Assembly (NCBI GenBank): GCA_900498245.1
Contig: LS998015.1
Coordinates: 3,307,806-3,332,395 of the forward strand
DNA length: 24,590 nt
Direction of reading: 5' to 3'
Source: Candidatus Zixiibacteriota bacterium
Lineage (GTDB): Bacteria > Zixibacteria > MSB-5A5 > GN15 > PGXB01
A program made the translations under genes and the position numbers. Below are positions 6,457-13,727 of this stretch, piece by piece. Position 1 is the first letter of the stretch; each line of letters begins with the position of its first letter. The notes beneath the pieces are model-generated. The model was not told where the DNA came from, ran no database searches, and saw nothing but the letters and a program-made list of their open reading frames with translations.

Positions 6457-6490
6457 AAAAGGCCGGGAACATTTCAATGTTCCCGGCTTT
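6457..6490 (-). terminator. Rho-independent terminator between the esterase-like gene and bshB1
   Basis: The stem GCCGGGAACA (6462-6471) pairs with TGTTCCCGGC (6478-6487) around a 6-nt loop, extended by G-T and A-T pairs. On the minus strand it is followed by CTTTTAATT. It closes the fadL-esterase transcript and stops 7 nt short of the bshB1 start codon. Confidence 0.8.
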
Positions 6491-6514
6491 GAAAATAAAA
6501 TTATATCCGTTCTC

Positions 6515-7699
6515 TTATAGATCCGCAAAATGATCCGAGTGGAATTTCAATATTTTCGGAAGCAGATCATAAACCACATGGAACTTGTCGGCGGGATAAC
6601 CGGAATAACCGGTGTATTCGCCATAGGTCAAACTGACATTCGGCGATCCCTCCAGAGTGGTCCGGAAACTTACCGTCTGCTGATAGAATCCGTAATCGGC
6701 CTGCGGTGACGCCAGAAGCATCACGGCCACCGAATCGAGACTGCCGGGATAGAGGGGCATCATATTCTGCAGGTTGTTCGCCAGCCAGAGGTTCCAAATC
6801 GGGGCATACGCGGCTCCCGTGGCGCCGAAAGGCAGATGCAACCGAATTGTTCCTTCGGGATTGAAAAAAGTCGTGGAATCGGTAATAACCTGACCATCAC
6901 CGACGGTTCCGGTATCATGCGGCGAGAAACTGGCCGCGGCGGCAAAAAACATGGTCTGAAGCGGTTTTGAATACGAGGTGTCAAGACTGGCGTACGGGAC
7001 CCCGCTTTCATTTATCACCTGCTGGAACAGCGGGATAAACCCGCCGGTGCCGTCGCTGCCGTCGAAATCAAGCGGGGCCGATATGGCCGAAGCGGCGCCG
7101 AAATTCTGGCTGTATTTGACCGCGATCCGCATCGCTCCGTACCCGCCCATTTCCACTCCGGAAACAGCGCGGCCGGTCCGCAAGGTATCGGTATTGTAAT
7201 AACCGTCGACATATTTTATCAGGGTGCCGTTGACGGCGTCGCCGATCTTGGCGCCGATCAGTTCGTCATAATTGCCCCCGGCCGGACTGCTGCCGTAGAA
7301 GGAGCCGCCGTAGCCGTTGGCGCCGTTGACGCAGACTATTATCATCGGCTTGATGACGCCGTCGGAAATCAACTTATCGGCGACATCCTTCAGACCGTGA
7401 TCAAGATAGAAAAATTCATCTTCACCCAGGGGTGATAAAAGGTACAAGACCGGATAAGGGGTCTGCGTATTTTGATCACCGTAAGTGCTGGGAACGTACA
7501 CCCGGAAGCGAAGGAGACTGGTCAGGGCAATGCTGCTAAACATCGAGTGGCTCAACTCATCAGGAAAGGTGTGCTGGTCCGTATATACCGCGCCGGAACT
7601 ATAGACATCATCGACCGAGGTGACACCGCGGTCACTGCAGCCGAACATAAGGGTCATCGTCGCCAGGACCAAACCGATTATCATTAATTTTCTTAACAT
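6515..7699 (-). CDS. Esterase D-family lipoprotein with Glu in place of the nucleophile Ser
   Basis: A 394-residue alpha/beta-hydrolase of the putative esterase family (PF00756 type: esterase D, feruloyl esterase, mycolyltransferase). A lipoprotein-like signal ends at C21 (LMFGC; not a perfect lipobox), which suggests a membrane-anchored periplasmic or surface protein. Family landmarks: PYPVLYLLSPLG (about 81-92), IKPMIIVCVNG (about 116-126), the elbow SGVEMGGYGAMR (180-191) and a C-terminal FHVVYDLLPKIL with the histidine. In active members the elbow is G-x-S-M-G-G-Y; here residue 183 is Glu (GAA, 7151-7153), so the usual serine chemistry is not possible. It may be a binding or structural protein. 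Start: AGGAGG 7 nt upstream, overlapping the stop codon of the FadL gene (coupling, 12-nt gap). Confidence 0.85.
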   Translation of the reverse strand: MLRKLMIIGLVLATMTLMFGCSDRGVTSVDDVYSSGAVYTDQHTFPDELSHSMFSSIALTSLLRFRVYVPSTYGDQNTQTPYPVLYLLSPLGEDEFFYLDHGLKDVADKLISDGVIKPMIIVCVNGANGYGGSFYGSSPAGGNYDELIGAKIGDAVNGTLIKYVDGYYNTDTLRTGRAVSGVEMGGYGAMRIAVKYSQNFGAASAISAPLDFDGSDGTGGFIPLFQQVINESGVPYASLDTSYSKPLQTMFFAAAASFSPHDTGTVGDGQVITDSTTFFNPEGTIRLHLPFGATGAAYAPIWNLWLANNLQNMMPLYPGSLDSVAVMLLASPQADYGFYQQTVSFRTTLEGSPNVSLTYGEYTGYSGYPADKFHVVYDLLPKILKFHSDHFADL

Positions 7700-7711
7700 G
7701 TGCCGGTCCTC

Positions 7712-9166
7712 CTAAAACCTGTAAGATATTCCCAGAACGGTCTGGTAATAGTTGGCGCGATAATCACCCGGCAGATTATCCATTATGCCGTCGCCGTTAA
7801 CATCGGAAATCCCCGACACCGTCAGGTCCGGATGGTGAGTGTAGGTCATGGCCAGATCCATGTTCCAGAAACCGACCGTGAAACCGAGCCCGAAACTGTA
7901 ACTGTACTTATTGCCCAGATCGATGAACTGCGGGACAAAAGTGGCCGTCTTGACGGGACTCTGATCATATCCGAAGCCGGCCCGAAGATCGATAAAACTC
8001 AGAGCCTGGTAATCGGCCCCCAGCATAAACCGGGTGGTGTTTTTCCAGTCGACCGGATTGGAAGGATTCCGGGTGAAAAGAGTATCGTTGGCATAATGGA
8101 AACTGGTGTCCTTCAAGCCGCGGTAATTCGAATAACTGAAGTCGAGTCCTTTGAACTGCGACCAGAAAATGTACTCGGCGTCGGCATCGACAATCAGTCT
8201 ATTCGACAATTTATAAGAAAGCCCGCCGGCAAACGACGCCGGGATATCGAGAGTGGTTTTAAAATCGGCATTGATATGCACCGTGCTCCCGCTGGCAAAA
8301 AGGTATTCCTGGGTATTGGGGAAAATATTCAAATTCTCGATGAGATACTGGTTATCGCCGAGATAGAAATTCATGGCGCTGGAACCGTCGATCTTTATGG
8401 ATGATTTCCCGGCATAGACAAGAGCCCCTGTCAATTTCTCGGTGAAATCATAAAGGAGGCCGATGCGGTAGCCGAATCCCCAGCCGTTCCCGTTATTGCT
8501 GTACAACTCGGGAATCTTGTCATAGGGGCGGTCGTTCAGCGGAGACGCCATACCGTTATCCCTCAGGACGAGATTGGAGTATATCAAATCGGCTCGTAAC
8601 AACTGCAGGCCGATTCCGATCGAGAGTTTATCGTTATTAAAGCCACGGGCGGCGGTCGCCTGGAAAGCGACCACATCGAGATTGTTATAGAACTGCGTGC
8701 CGGGGTAATCGGCGACTCCGTAACCGGGAAGATTGTTATAGAGCCGCCAGCGATGATTTTCATCGAACAACTGGAGGCCGGACAATCCAAAAACCGTCTC
8801 GCCCCAGACCGGAAGACGGAAGACTATACCGCCCTGCGGAATATTCAAAATTTCGTGGCTGTTGGCCACATCCTGATTATTATAATAACCGGCTTCGTAA
8901 GTATCGTTCCACAGGACGTTTGGTTTCGCCCAGTAACGGTCATGAAATATCGCCAGATTCGCGGCCAGATAATTATCTTTAATCCGATTATATCCGGCCG
9001 GGTTGTAATAAGCGGCGGACCAATCATCGGCTATGGCGCGGAATGCCCCACCCATGCCTCTCGCTTTGACTCCCAAACCGTCGAAAGTAAATCCACTGCC
9101 ATAAACATTCGGCAGTAACAATATCAGGAGCAAAAAGAGAAAGGCCAAATACCTTAAAAATCCCAT
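7712..9166 (-). CDS. FadL/OmpP1/TodX-type outer-membrane transport protein
   Basis: A 484-residue beta-barrel of the OMPP1/FadL/TodX family, which moves hydrophobic compounds (fatty acids, aromatics, alkanes) across the outer membrane. It has a signal peptide (hydrophobic run LAFLFLLLILLLP), the N-terminal hatch signature GVKARGMGGAFRAIADDWSAAYYNPAG, many alternating aromatic/polar strands such as YSYSFGLGFTVGFWNMDLAMTYTHH, and the C-terminal ISYRF ending in Phe needed for barrel insertion. Three in-frame ATGs open the frame (9178, 9172, 9166); GGAG lies 6 nt before the ATG at 9166, which is preferred. An esterase-family lipoprotein follows with coupled translation, suggesting uptake or handling of a lipophilic ester. 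The substrate cannot be read from sequence. Confidence 0.9.
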   Translation of the reverse strand: MGFLRYLAFLFLLLILLLPNVYGSGFTFDGLGVKARGMGGAFRAIADDWSAAYYNPAGYNRIKDNYLAANLAIFHDRYWAKPNVLWNDTYEAGYYNNQDVANSHEILNIPQGGIVFRLPVWGETVFGLSGLQLFDENHRWRLYNNLPGYGVADYPGTQFYNNLDVVAFQATAARGFNNDKLSIGIGLQLLRADLIYSNLVLRDNGMASPLNDRPYDKIPELYSNNGNGWGFGYRIGLLYDFTEKLTGALVYAGKSSIKIDGSSAMNFYLGDNQYLIENLNIFPNTQEYLFASGSTVHINADFKTTLDIPASFAGGLSYKLSNRLIVDADAEYIFWSQFKGLDFSYSNYRGLKDTSFHYANDTLFTRNPSNPVDWKNTTRFMLGADYQALSFIDLRAGFGYDQSPVKTATFVPQFIDLGNKYSYSFGLGFTVGFWNMDLAMTYTHHPDLTVSGISDVNGDGIMDNLPGDYRANYYQTVLGISYRF

Positions 9167-9271
9167 TCTCATCTCCATTAATCTAATATCAAGTATTTAA
9201 GAATTTTCTCTCAATCCCCGCCGGAAAGCCGCCTTCCCGGAAGGTACCCAATCTATTTATTCACCGCAACC

Positions 9272-9293
9272 TGCCGCCTTTTACCGGGCGGCA
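9272..9293 (-). other. Stem-loop near the 5' end of the fadL-type mRNA
   Basis: TGCCGCC and GGCGGCA form a 7-bp stem around an 8-nt loop. On the minus strand it follows a run of seven T and begins within about 10 nt of the predicted transcription start (about 9301), so it would lie at the very 5' end of a leader of about 135 nt. A competing stem (TTTTGCC with GGTAAAA, loop GCCC, 9279-9296) is also possible. Without a downstream U-tract it is not a terminator. Confidence 0.45.
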
Positions 9294-9307
9294 AAAAAAG
9301 TTTCGAA

Positions 9308-9336
9308 AAGTTACTATAACTCCGCCGGTTTGTCAA
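9308..9336 (-). promoter_or_regulatory. Sigma-70-type promoter of the fadL-esterase operon
   Basis: On the minus strand a perfect -35 box TTGACA (9336-9331) is followed after exactly 17 nt by TAACTT (9313-9308), which keeps the T1, A2 and T6 of the -10 consensus. Predicted start about 9301. The 295-nt gap between the FadL gene and the ABC permease holds this promoter, a leader stem-loop and otherwise no gene. Confidence 0.5.
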
Positions 9337-9461
9337 GGGGGCGGACAGAATTTTGGGTCTGGCAAATGTCGATCCGCAATCTTCCGGCTTTTAAATCAAT
9401 GACGTTTTCGGACGCGCCTTTGCCCAAAAGAATCAATCACTCAAATAATCAACAGGGAAGA

Positions 9462-10322
9462 TTAAGCCGCTCTGTTCCGGATCAGAAGGCGCCAGAGATT
9501 GGCCAGAAGGAAGAATGCCGACGCGACCAAAATCACCGCCGCGCCGGTGGCAATGTCAACCGCGAGCGAGATGGCCAGCCCCATCAGGCCCGATAGGGCG
9601 CCCAAAACGACCGCCCACCAGAGAAGCATTCCGGAATTGCGGGCCAGTATTCGGGCGGAAGCCGCCGGCAGAATCAGAAGAGCCGTAACCAGTAATAATC
9701 CCACCGCTCTGATACTGAAGGCAACCACGATGGCTAAAAGAGCCGCGAACGAATATTCATAAAAAGTGGTATTAATATCTTTGGAGGCAGCGAGATTTTC
9801 ATGCAGCCCCACAAACAGCAACCTGTTATATGTCAACCAGATATAAGCGATAGATAGCACGAATAAGATTATCATGGCCGTCAACTCCGGTTCCGTAATC
9901 GTCAGAATATCGCCGAACAGGTACGACTGCAAATCGCGGCTAAGCCCCCTCCGAGCGCTGATAATAGCGATACCAATGGCTATAACAGTGGAGAAAAATA
10001 CTCCGATGACAGTATCGGTCGATAGCTCCGTATGCCGCTTCACCCGAATAATCCCCAGACCGATAAAAAGACCGAAAACAACCAGCGTCAACCAGGGATC
10101 TATTCCCAGGAGCAATCCGAGGGCAATTCCCGTGAAGGCCGAATGACTGATAGTGTCGGAAAAGAAGGCCATGCGAAAGTTGACCACCATAATTCCCATG
10201 GCACCGCACAGGACAGTCAGGAGACTCAAGCCCATGGCGGCCCGGATAATAAATGTCGATTGGGCCCACTGGTACGGCAGGACGGACGCGACCAGGCGAT
10301 ATATCAAATCATATAGGTCCAT
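9462..10322 (-). CDS. znuB: Zinc/manganese ABC transporter, membrane permease (ZnuB/ABC-3 family)
   Basis: A 286-residue permease of the ABC-3 family with about eight hydrophobic segments. Family features: DTISHSAFTGIALGLLLG (about 56-73), a conserved cytoplasmic-loop region around RDLQSYLFGDIL that contacts the ATPase, and AVGLLLVTALLILPAASARILA near residue 205-225. It would pair with the ATPase and binding protein encoded immediately upstream. The frame extends 13 codons further, but AGGG lies 5 nt before the ATG at 10322 and the start overlaps the ATPase stop codon by 14 nt, indicating coupled translation. It is the last gene of the transcript. Specificity for zinc versus manganese is set by the binding protein and is not certain. 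Confidence 0.9.
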   Translation of the reverse strand: MDLYDLIYRLVASVLPYQWAQSTFIIRAAMGLSLLTVLCGAMGIMVVNFRMAFFSDTISHSAFTGIALGLLLGIDPWLTLVVFGLFIGLGIIRVKRHTELSTDTVIGVFFSTVIAIGIAIISARRGLSRDLQSYLFGDILTITEPELTAMIILFVLSIAYIWLTYNRLLFVGLHENLAASKDINTTFYEYSFAALLAIVVAFSIRAVGLLLVTALLILPAASARILARNSGMLLWWAVVLGALSGLMGLAISLAVDIATGAAVILVASAFFLLANLWRLLIRNRAA

Positions 10323-11091
10323 CATTGCCCTTTCGGGAGCGGCGCAATTCGTCGGCGTCAAGATGCGGATTGCGGAATATTTCCGTATGATGGCCGAAAA
10401 CCGCCCGAAGATTATCGGGCGTCAGGATCGTTCTTGTTTCTCCCTGACAAATCATGCTTTTATTAAGACAGATGACATGATCGGCGTGATTGCTCACCAC
10501 CGATAAATCGTGGCTGACAATTATCATGGTGAAGCGGCGCCGGCGCTGGATCGATTCCAGCAGGTCGCAGAAAAGTCTCTCCCCGGCGATATCGATTCCC
10601 GAAACCGGTTCATCGAGAAGCAGAAGATTTGGATTGCCGCAGAGGGCCGAGGCCAGCAAAACGCGCTGGAGTTCTCCGCCCGACAATTTTCCCACCTGAT
10701 AATCGGCCAGATGGGATGACTCCACGATGTTGAGATTTTCCACCGCCCGCGCGACCAGACTTTCGCGTCGCCCGAACCAGAGCGGTTTGCGCTGGTACGG
10801 CATCACCAGAAAATCGAGAACCGTCATCGGCTGGCCGCGGTCAAAATCCATACTCTGGGGGACATATCCGAAGCGCGGCGCGACCGACTTACCGTTCTCA
10901 TCTTTATATATAACCTTTCCCTCGTACGGCATCTTTCCCAACATCACCTTCAACATCGTCGTCTTCCCCGCCCCATTCGGCCCGATAAGAGCCGTCACCG
11001 AGCCGGCCGGAATTTCGGTACTGATACCATCGAGGATGCGCAATCCGTCAACGATGACGGAGACAGTTTGAAAATGAACCGAAAGCGACAC
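10309..11091 (-). CDS. znuC: Zinc/manganese ABC transporter, ATP-binding protein (ZnuC type)
   Basis: A 260-residue ABC ATPase with all motifs: Walker A GPNGAGKT (37-44), Q-loop YVPQ (Q79), signature LSGGE (136-140), Walker B LLLLDEP (D160, E161) and H-loop VSHD (H194). It drives metal import together with the permease encoded behind it. The start is GTG at 11091, with AGGGG 6 nt upstream that overlaps the stop of the binding-protein gene. Gene order binding protein, ATPase, permease and the close spacing identify a metal-import operon. Confidence 0.93.
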   Translation of the reverse strand: MSLSVHFQTVSVIVDGLRILDGISTEIPAGSVTALIGPNGAGKTTMLKVMLGKMPYEGKVIYKDENGKSVAPRFGYVPQSMDFDRGQPMTVLDFLVMPYQRKPLWFGRRESLVARAVENLNIVESSHLADYQVGKLSGGELQRVLLASALCGNPNLLLLDEPVSGIDIAGERLFCDLLESIQRRRRFTMIIVSHDLSVVSNHADHVICLNKSMICQGETRTILTPDNLRAVFGHHTEIFRNPHLDADELRRSRKGNDGPI

Positions 11092-11100
11092 TCCAGTCCC

Positions 11101-12039
11101 CTATTTCATGGCCTTCAGGAGGGCCGTCAGATTCTTCTTCATCTGCCTCTGGTAATAATCGAGAGGAAGATTTTTATCCGGACCCGAAGCGATTGGATCA
11201 ACCTCGTACGTCGGGACCCGCAGTTCCGCGCTTATGGTCTCCACGGCCTTGGTCGAATACTGCGGCTCGGAAAATATGGCGGCAATTTTCGCCTGCCGCA
11301 GTTCGGCCACGAGACTGACCATCGTTTTGGCGGAAGGGTCCTGCCCCGGTTCTCGTTCGATGACATCGACGATGTCGAATCCGTAATCGCGCGCCATATA
11401 ATTCAGGACCTCATGGACCGTGGCCACCTTCGGGTTTTGCAGATCGCGGAGAGAATCGGAAAACTCCCGGTCAAGGGAATCAAGGCCGGCGGCATATCTA
11501 TTACCGTTTATACGTATCTGTTCTGCATAGCGGGGCAGCCAGACCGTCAGGGAGTCGGTGATGGTTCTGACCATAATGCCGGCTTCGCGAGGCGACGCAA
11601 AAGCGTGAGGATTGAATTGCAGGAGGGAGTCATCCCGGGAGCCTTCGTGCACATCATAATAACGTAACTTAATCGGCTCGACACCGGCGGTGGCGATCAT
11701 AACATGGGCCCGGTTGTTGCCGGTGCGCACCGCTTCCTGCATGAAGACTTCCAGTCCCAGGCCGTTTTCAATGATAATGTCGGCCTGATGGATTTTGCGA
11801 AGGTCATCGGGGGCGAGAGCAAAATCGTGCGGACAGCCGTAACTTGAGGGAAGCATATTCTCGACCGTAACACCATCTATACCGTACATTATATTTCGGG
11901 TGAACAAATACAGGGGGAAAAAAGTGGTCAGGATTTTTGCCTTGTCGTCCGATGGAGTTGTCCCGGCCGGCAAAAAGGACGGAAATAGCGGGCCCGTGAA
12001 TAATATAAGAAAAATGACATTGACGATCCGCTTCTTCAT
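11101..12039 (-). CDS. znuA: Zinc/manganese ABC transporter, periplasmic binding protein (ZnuA type)
   Basis: A 312-residue cluster-9 solute-binding protein with a signal peptide (MKKRIVNVIFLILFTGPLF). The four metal ligands of the family can be placed: H71 (CPHDF), H145 (FNPHAF), H209 (TVHEVLNYMARDYGF) and D281 (EVDPIASG). The loop between the first two histidines is short and has one His, unlike the His-rich loop of E. coli ZnuA, so manganese cannot be excluded. The ATG at 12039 is chosen because GGGA lies just upstream and it begins the signal peptide; the frame itself is 22 codons longer. The 88-nt gap to the upstream metalloprotease gene contains AT-rich -10-like sequences, so it may have its own promoter. 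Confidence 0.9.
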   Translation of the reverse strand: MKKRIVNVIFLILFTGPLFPSFLPAGTTPSDDKAKILTTFFPLYLFTRNIMYGIDGVTVENMLPSSYGCPHDFALAPDDLRKIHQADIIIENGLGLEVFMQEAVRTGNNRAHVMIATAGVEPIKLRYYDVHEGSRDDSLLQFNPHAFASPREAGIMVRTITDSLTVWLPRYAEQIRINGNRYAAGLDSLDREFSDSLRDLQNPKVATVHEVLNYMARDYGFDIVDVIEREPGQDPSAKTMVSLVAELRQAKIAAIFSEPQYSTKAVETISAELRVPTYEVDPIASGPDKNLPLDYYQRQMKKNLTALLKAMK

Positions 12040-12054
12040 AAATTCCCGGCTCTC

Positions 12055-12100
12055 CCCAAATACGACTTCCGAGTCGAATTTATCACAATTATATCTAAGG
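12055..12100 (-). promoter_or_regulatory. AT-rich candidate promoter/operator in front of the metal-uptake genes
   Basis: On the minus strand TTGCGC is followed after 17 nt by TAAATT, and a TATAAT lies between them; the direct repeat GATATAATT / GTGATAAATT overlaps these boxes and recalls Fur/Zur-type AT-rich operators without matching a known consensus. A small CGACT-TCCG-AGTCG hairpin follows. This is weak evidence for a metal-regulated promoter internal to the transcript. Confidence 0.25.
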
Positions 12101-12127
12101 CGCAAGGGCGACCTTCGCTATTACCGG

Positions 12128-13663
12128 CTACTTCCAGAACGAAATCAGGTCATAGACGGCATCAAAATAGCCAATCTTGGCGGCTCTTTTTAACTCCCGG
12201 CGCGATTCCTTCCCGTCACTGACGCGCGCCAGATAGTAATGAATCGCTCCCTGATCGGCGGCTCCGTTCAGGGCGAGACGGAAAAACTCGAAGGCATCTT
12301 TGGAATTCCTGAGAAGATATTGACGGTACCCGTCGACAGCGTAAGGGATGGATCGGGCAAAGGGCGAGTTCCCGAATACAGCTCCGGCCAGTTCCTTTCG
12401 ATTCAGATTTACATAACTGAAATATATCGAGGGGTAATCGGCAAGAAGATAACCGGTCGAATCGATGGTACCGGTCAAGAGGGCAAGATAATCTTTAACA
12501 CCGGTATAGCGAGGCGTGTCATCCAGCGTCGCCTTTATCATGACCCCGTTCAATTTGTCGAAATCGAACGATCCCACCCAGGTCGTCCGCCGGACCATTA
12601 TCGATTTTATGTCGGAAACATGGACCGCCCCCAGAAGATGGCCGATTTCGTGAAGCATCAATTGGCTGTTTAGAAAAATATCCCATTCGGGGAGAGATGT
12701 GTCGGGCATTTCTAATTGCGCCACCAGGGCCACCCGCCGTCCCAGTTCCGATGAGCCGATCTGCTGAGTCTGCCCCTGCATATAGAATTCGAGAGGACTT
12801 TTCGGGCGAAAAACGCCGACCGTCAGTGTATCGCCCTGAGAGGGGAATTGCCTGGAGAAAGATCTGAAAAGACTTTCTATATCGCCGAAGGAAACGTCCG
12901 GAATGGTGAAGAAATTTTTCGCCGCGACCTTCAGGCCGATCCCGAACTGGCGATTAAACCGGTACGAAGCATATTCAAGGGCGGCGACCATCGCACTGTC
13001 GCCACCGTGCTCGATATCATTATATATATGGGAATCGACCATCAAGCGGATGGGGATAACTTTCGCCGGTTCCCTTTCATCCCGGGGAAGGCGGGGCAAA
13101 ATACCAAGCGCTCGTGAGATAATCCTTTTGACCACAAAATCGGGCGGCTCCGGAAGTTGCAGGGAGTCGGGAACCACTGAATCGGCGATCATTCGCGGAA
13201 GCGACGCGTCCTGAAATTGCTCATGGTCGATCAGAAGATGTCCCGCGGAACGGTCCAATAAACTCAGTTTAATCTTGAGTTCAAGATTTATATGAGGTTG
13301 ACGGCCATCCTTAGCCCTGGATTCCGATTTGTCTGCTTTGACCAAAGTGAATTTCGGCTTGACCTCAATATACATTATATATCTGCTGAAAGGGGCAGGA
13401 GAACCATCCGGCATTTTGTCCCATTTCGGTTCTTTCTCGACTTCAAGGATATTGCATTTCAGACCTCGCTCCCAGATCCAGTAATCGAGATGAGATTCAA
13501 AGCAGGCCGCAATATTTCCCGGATACAACTTATCGAGATTTTTTTGCGGAAATTTCAAAAGAATCGTCAGGGTATCCCGACCGAAATCGGAAGGCAACGC
13601 CTGCGTTTCTGCAATCGAATACAGGATTAGAAAAAGAGCGGCGACATAATAAAAAATCTTCAT
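12128..13663 (-). CDS. Secreted metzincin-like zinc metalloprotease
   Basis: A 511-residue protein with an N-terminal signal peptide. The zinc site is a full metzincin motif HEIGHLLGAVH (H338, E339, H342, G345, H348), followed eight residues after the last His by a Met-turn SIM (M356). That spacing is the one found in matrixin-type metzincins, but no other similarity to matrixins was recognised. The first 200 residues contain a beta-rich region of unknown type and the last 80 (AFEFFRLALNGAADQGAIHYYLARVSDG) look like a TPR/Sel1-type helical repeat. The frame has three codons before the ATG at 13663 starting with TTG; the ATG begins the signal peptide. No Shine-Dalgarno is visible. It is followed by the metal importer on the same strand. 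The protein substrate is unknown. Confidence 0.78.
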   Translation of the reverse strand: MKIFYYVAALFLILYSIAETQALPSDFGRDTLTILLKFPQKNLDKLYPGNIAACFESHLDYWIWERGLKCNILEVEKEPKWDKMPDGSPAPFSRYIMYIEVKPKFTLVKADKSESRAKDGRQPHINLELKIKLSLLDRSAGHLLIDHEQFQDASLPRMIADSVVPDSLQLPEPPDFVVKRIISRALGILPRLPRDEREPAKVIPIRLMVDSHIYNDIEHGGDSAMVAALEYASYRFNRQFGIGLKVAAKNFFTIPDVSFGDIESLFRSFSRQFPSQGDTLTVGVFRPKSPLEFYMQGQTQQIGSSELGRRVALVAQLEMPDTSLPEWDIFLNSQLMLHEIGHLLGAVHVSDIKSIMVRRTTWVGSFDFDKLNGVMIKATLDDTPRYTGVKDYLALLTGTIDSTGYLLADYPSIYFSYVNLNRKELAGAVFGNSPFARSIPYAVDGYRQYLLRNSKDAFEFFRLALNGAADQGAIHYYLARVSDGKESRRELKRAAKIGYFDAVYDLISFWK

Positions 13664-13689
13664 CGAGAACAAAAATGTCAGGTTCCGGC

Positions 13690-13718
13690 TTGAAAATCAA
13701 GATGGAAATAAGTATAAT
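13690..13718 (+). promoter_or_regulatory. Near-consensus promoter placed to give a leaderless mRNA
   Basis: TTGAAA (13690-13695), 17 nt, TATAAT (13713-13718): eleven of twelve consensus bases at ideal spacing. Start points would fall near 13724-13726, i.e. after the first ATG (13722) and 2-4 nt before the second (13728). On the other strand TATACT (13716-13711) overlaps the same bases and could serve the divergent metalloprotease gene. Confidence 0.72.
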
Positions 13719-13727
13719 TAAATGAAT

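Noticed and set aside
7700-8404. Open frame of 234 codons on the plus strand opposite the FadL gene
   Set aside because: Lies wholly antisense to a well-supported barrel protein, has no recognisable domain and no promoter; a mirror of the codon pattern.
9272-9293. GC-rich hairpin as a terminator of the metal-import operon
   Set aside because: On the minus strand the T-run precedes the stem instead of following it, and the hairpin lies beyond the predicted fadL promoter.
9378-9463. Complementary AATCTTCC / GGAAGATT behind the permease gene
   Set aside because: Only 8 bp with a 70-nt loop and no U-tract; likely chance.
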